64,000 nucleotides of DNA from Bradyrhizobium jicamae (GTDB taxonomy: Bacteria > Pseudomonadota > Alphaproteobacteria > Rhizobiales > Xanthobacteraceae): NCBI RefSeq assembly GCF_001440395.1, contig NZ_LLXZ01000194.1, positions 1-64,000 on the forward strand. The letters run 5' to 3'. Below, in pieces: positions 62,469-64,000 of the stretch. Position 1 is the stretch's first letter; each line of letters starts with the position of its first letter. The notes beneath the pieces were generated by a model. The model worked only from the letters and a program-made list of their open reading frames with translations, made no database searches and was not told where the DNA came from. The position numbers were made by a program, and so were the translations under genes.

Positions 62469-63290
62469 ATGACCAGCTTGGCGAGGACGGAACGGGAAGG
62501 CCAGGATACGGCGGATTTATCGCCGAGCGTTGCGGCCCGTCATGCCTGCCGCAACGGCATGGCCCATCACACCGCGGGCGTCGCCAACGGCTTCGTCCAG
62601 GGCAACCTCGCCATCCTGCCGGAAAAACTCGCCGGAGCCTTTCATCGCTTCTGCCAGCTCAATCCCAAGCCGTGCCCGATCATCGGGATGTCCGATGTCG
62701 GTGACCCCCGCATTCCCGCGCTTGGCATCGATCTCGACATCCGCACCGACCTGCCGCGCTATCGCATCTGGCGTGACGGCGAAATCGTGGAGGAGCCGAC
62801 CGACATCATGGCGCACTGGCGCGATGATCTCGTCGCCTTCGTGCTCGGCTGCTCGTTCTCCTTCGAGGAAGCGCTGCTGGAGGAAGGTCTGCCGATCCGC
62901 CATATCGAGCGCGACGTGCGCGTGCCGATGTACCGCACCAATATCGCCTGCAGCCCCGCAGGTCCGTTTGCCGGACCGATGGTGGTGACGATGCGGCCGT
63001 TCAAGCCCGCGGATGCGATCCGCGCGGTGCAGATCACGTCGCGTTTCCCCTCGGTGCATGGGGCGCCGGTTCATATCGGTCTCCCCGAGGCGATTGGCAT
63101 CGCTGACCTCGCCATGCCTGACTACGGCGATCCCGTGCCGGTCGAGGCCGACGAAATTCCGGTGTTCTGGGCGTGCGGCGTGACCCCGCAATCGGTCATC
63201 CAGGCCGCGAAGGTGCCGTTTGCGATCACGCATGCGCCCGGATTGATGCTCGTGACCGATCTCAGGAACAAAGCGCTTGCCGTGCTTTGA
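62469..63290 (+). CDS. DUF1445 family putative hydro-lyase
   Basis: A 273-residue protein (from ATG 62469, which has GGGGAC upstream; ATG 62439 would add ten residues). The family pattern is [52 protein letters not shown] and [13 protein letters not shown]-like ending ([19 protein letters not shown]). DUF1445 proteins include D-glutamate cyclase-type enzymes. It is divergent from the LysR gene and followed by an ABC binding protein gene, so a catabolic role for an amino-acid-like compound is plausible. Confidence 0.88.
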   Translation: MTSLARTEREGQDTADLSPSVAARHACRNGMAHHTAGVANGFVQGNLAILPEKLAGAFHRFCQLNPKPCPIIGMSDVGDPRIPALGIDLDIRTDLPRYRIWRDGEIVEEPTDIMAHWRDDLVAFVLGCSFSFEEALLEEGLPIRHIERDVRVPMYRTNIACSPAGPFAGPMVVTMRPFKPADAIRAVQITSRFPSVHGAPVHIGLPEAIGIADLAMPDYGDPVPVEADEIPVFWACGVTPQSVIQAAKVPFAITHAPGLMLVTDLRNKALAVL

Positions 63291-63373
63291 TGCAGCTTCT
63301 GCTGCTCATTCAGGCTTTACCGTAACCTTCGCCCGCTTCATCGATAGTCGCCATCCAGCATAAGGATATCGCC

Positions 63374-64000
63374 ATGAACATCACGCGCCGTAACGTACTG
63401 CTTGGAGCCACTGCTGCCGCAGCGCTCGGACCTGTCGCGGCCCGCGCGCAGACGTCCGAAGTCGTGATCGGCGTGATCTATCCGTTCTCCGGCGCCAGCG
63501 CGCAGATGGGCGTCGATGCCCAGAAGTCGTTCGAGACCGCGCTCGACATCATCAACAAGAACCATGATTTCGATCTGCCGCTGGCGAAGGGCGAGGGCCT
63601 GCCCGGCCTCGGCGGCGCCAAGATCCGCCTCGTCTTCGCCGACCATCAGGCCGATCCGCAGAAGGGCCGCGCCGAGACCGAGCGCCTGATCACCCAGGAG
63701 AAGGTCTGTGCCGTCATCGGCACCTATCAGAGCGCGGTCGCCGTCACCGTCAGCCAGATCTGCGAGCGCTACCAGGTGCCGTTCATCTCGGCGGACAATT
63801 CCTCGCCGAGCCTGCACAAGCGCGGCCTCAAATTCTATTTCCGCGCCGCGCCCCATGACGAGATGTTCTCGGCCGCGATGTTCAACTTCTTCGACGTGAT
63901 GAAGAAGAAGGGCACCAAGATCGACACGCTGTCGTTGTTCCACGAAGACACCATCTTCGGCACGGACTCCGCCAATACGCAGCTCAAGCTTGCTTCCGAG
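63374..64000 (+). CDS. Branched-chain amino acid-type ABC binding protein (5' part)
   Basis: The first 209 codons of a LivJ-like periplasmic binding protein, cut by the window end. A signal sequence with a twin Arg and a hydrophobic core (TRRNVLLGATAAAALGPVAARA) leads into VVIGVIYPFSGASAQMG, then VFADHQADPQKGRAETERLI and AVIGTYQSAVAVTVSQIC, standard family 4 features. The twin-Arg motif suggests possible Tat export, otherwise Sec. It follows DUF1445 by 83 bp and may head a Liv-type transporter operon. Confidence 0.9.
   Translation, partial: MNITRRNVLLGATAAAALGPVAARAQTSEVVIGVIYPFSGASAQMGVDAQKSFETALDIINKNHDFDLPLAKGEGLPGLGGAKIRLVFADHQADPQKGRAETERLITQEKVCAVIGTYQSAVAVTVSQICERYQVPFISADNSSPSLHKRGLKFYFRAAPHDEMFSAAMFNFFDVMKKKGTKIDTLSLFHEDTIFGTDSANTQLKLASE

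Overview
The window is a high-GC alphaproteobacterial chromosome segment, most like Bradyrhizobium or a close Nitrobacteraceae relative. This is inferred from codon bias, gene families (class III-like PHA synthase with phasin, CYP102-type P450 fusion, paa cluster, many Dpp/Opp transporters), a FixK2-type box, and several families of short palindromic intergenic repeats. I see no rRNA, tRNA, CRISPR array, insertion sequence or phage module. Most genes are ordinary metabolic and transport genes in compact operons.

Layout. 1-7.9 kb: the 5' end of a secreted Pro/Ala repeat protein, a stand-alone P450, then a TetR regulator followed by an RND efflux pair (adaptor and pump, no outer-membrane factor) and a RidA/CnbZ-like protein. 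7.9-22.8 kb: a hypothetical secreted protein, then a long minus-strand run of twelve genes read from 22.75 kb down to 8.98 kb. It holds two complete Dpp/Opp peptide ABC transporters on either side of a gamma-glutamyltransferase-like gene and a DUF1028 gene. A DadA-like oxidase is divergent at its head, so the run looks like peptide or gamma-glutamyl compound uptake and breakdown.

22.9-38.7 kb: a lipid and polyester region with a small DUF6489 protein, alpha/beta hydrolases, a WS/DGAT acyltransferase, an epoxide-hydrolase-like protein, a self-sufficient P450-reductase fusion, a spermidine-synthase-like protein, a PhaE-like/PhaC/GNAT overlapping operon, a phasin and a DUF445 protein. 38.9-45.6 kb: phenylacetate catabolism (paaX, paaABCDE, paaI, paaK) with intergenic repeats inserted between paaB/paaC and paaE/paaI.

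45.7-52.8 kb: an MDR oxidoreductase, a YeeE/YedE sulfur transporter, and an operon of an MHS-type transporter, a sulfite-oxidase-like molybdoenzyme and an alpha/beta-hydrolase-OsmC fusion, followed by an amidase. 52.9-57.7 kb: an arylformamidase-like gene broken by an in-frame TGA, an SDR with a degenerate catalytic motif, a tartrate/D-malate dehydrogenase-like enzyme and a GntP permease. 57.7-64 kb: a CBS-pair protein with a FixK2-like site, a SUFU-domain protein, a 2-hydroxyacid dehydrogenase, an M20-type amidohydrolase with a LysR regulator, a DUF1445 protein and the start of a branched-chain amino acid type binding protein.

No clearly novel defence or mobile system was found. The points most worth a second look are the nonsense codon at 53037, the SDR lacking its catalytic Lys and Ser, the double-transporter operon, the regulatory palindromes (1655, 1882, 17054, 35547-35590, 58230) and the repeat families.
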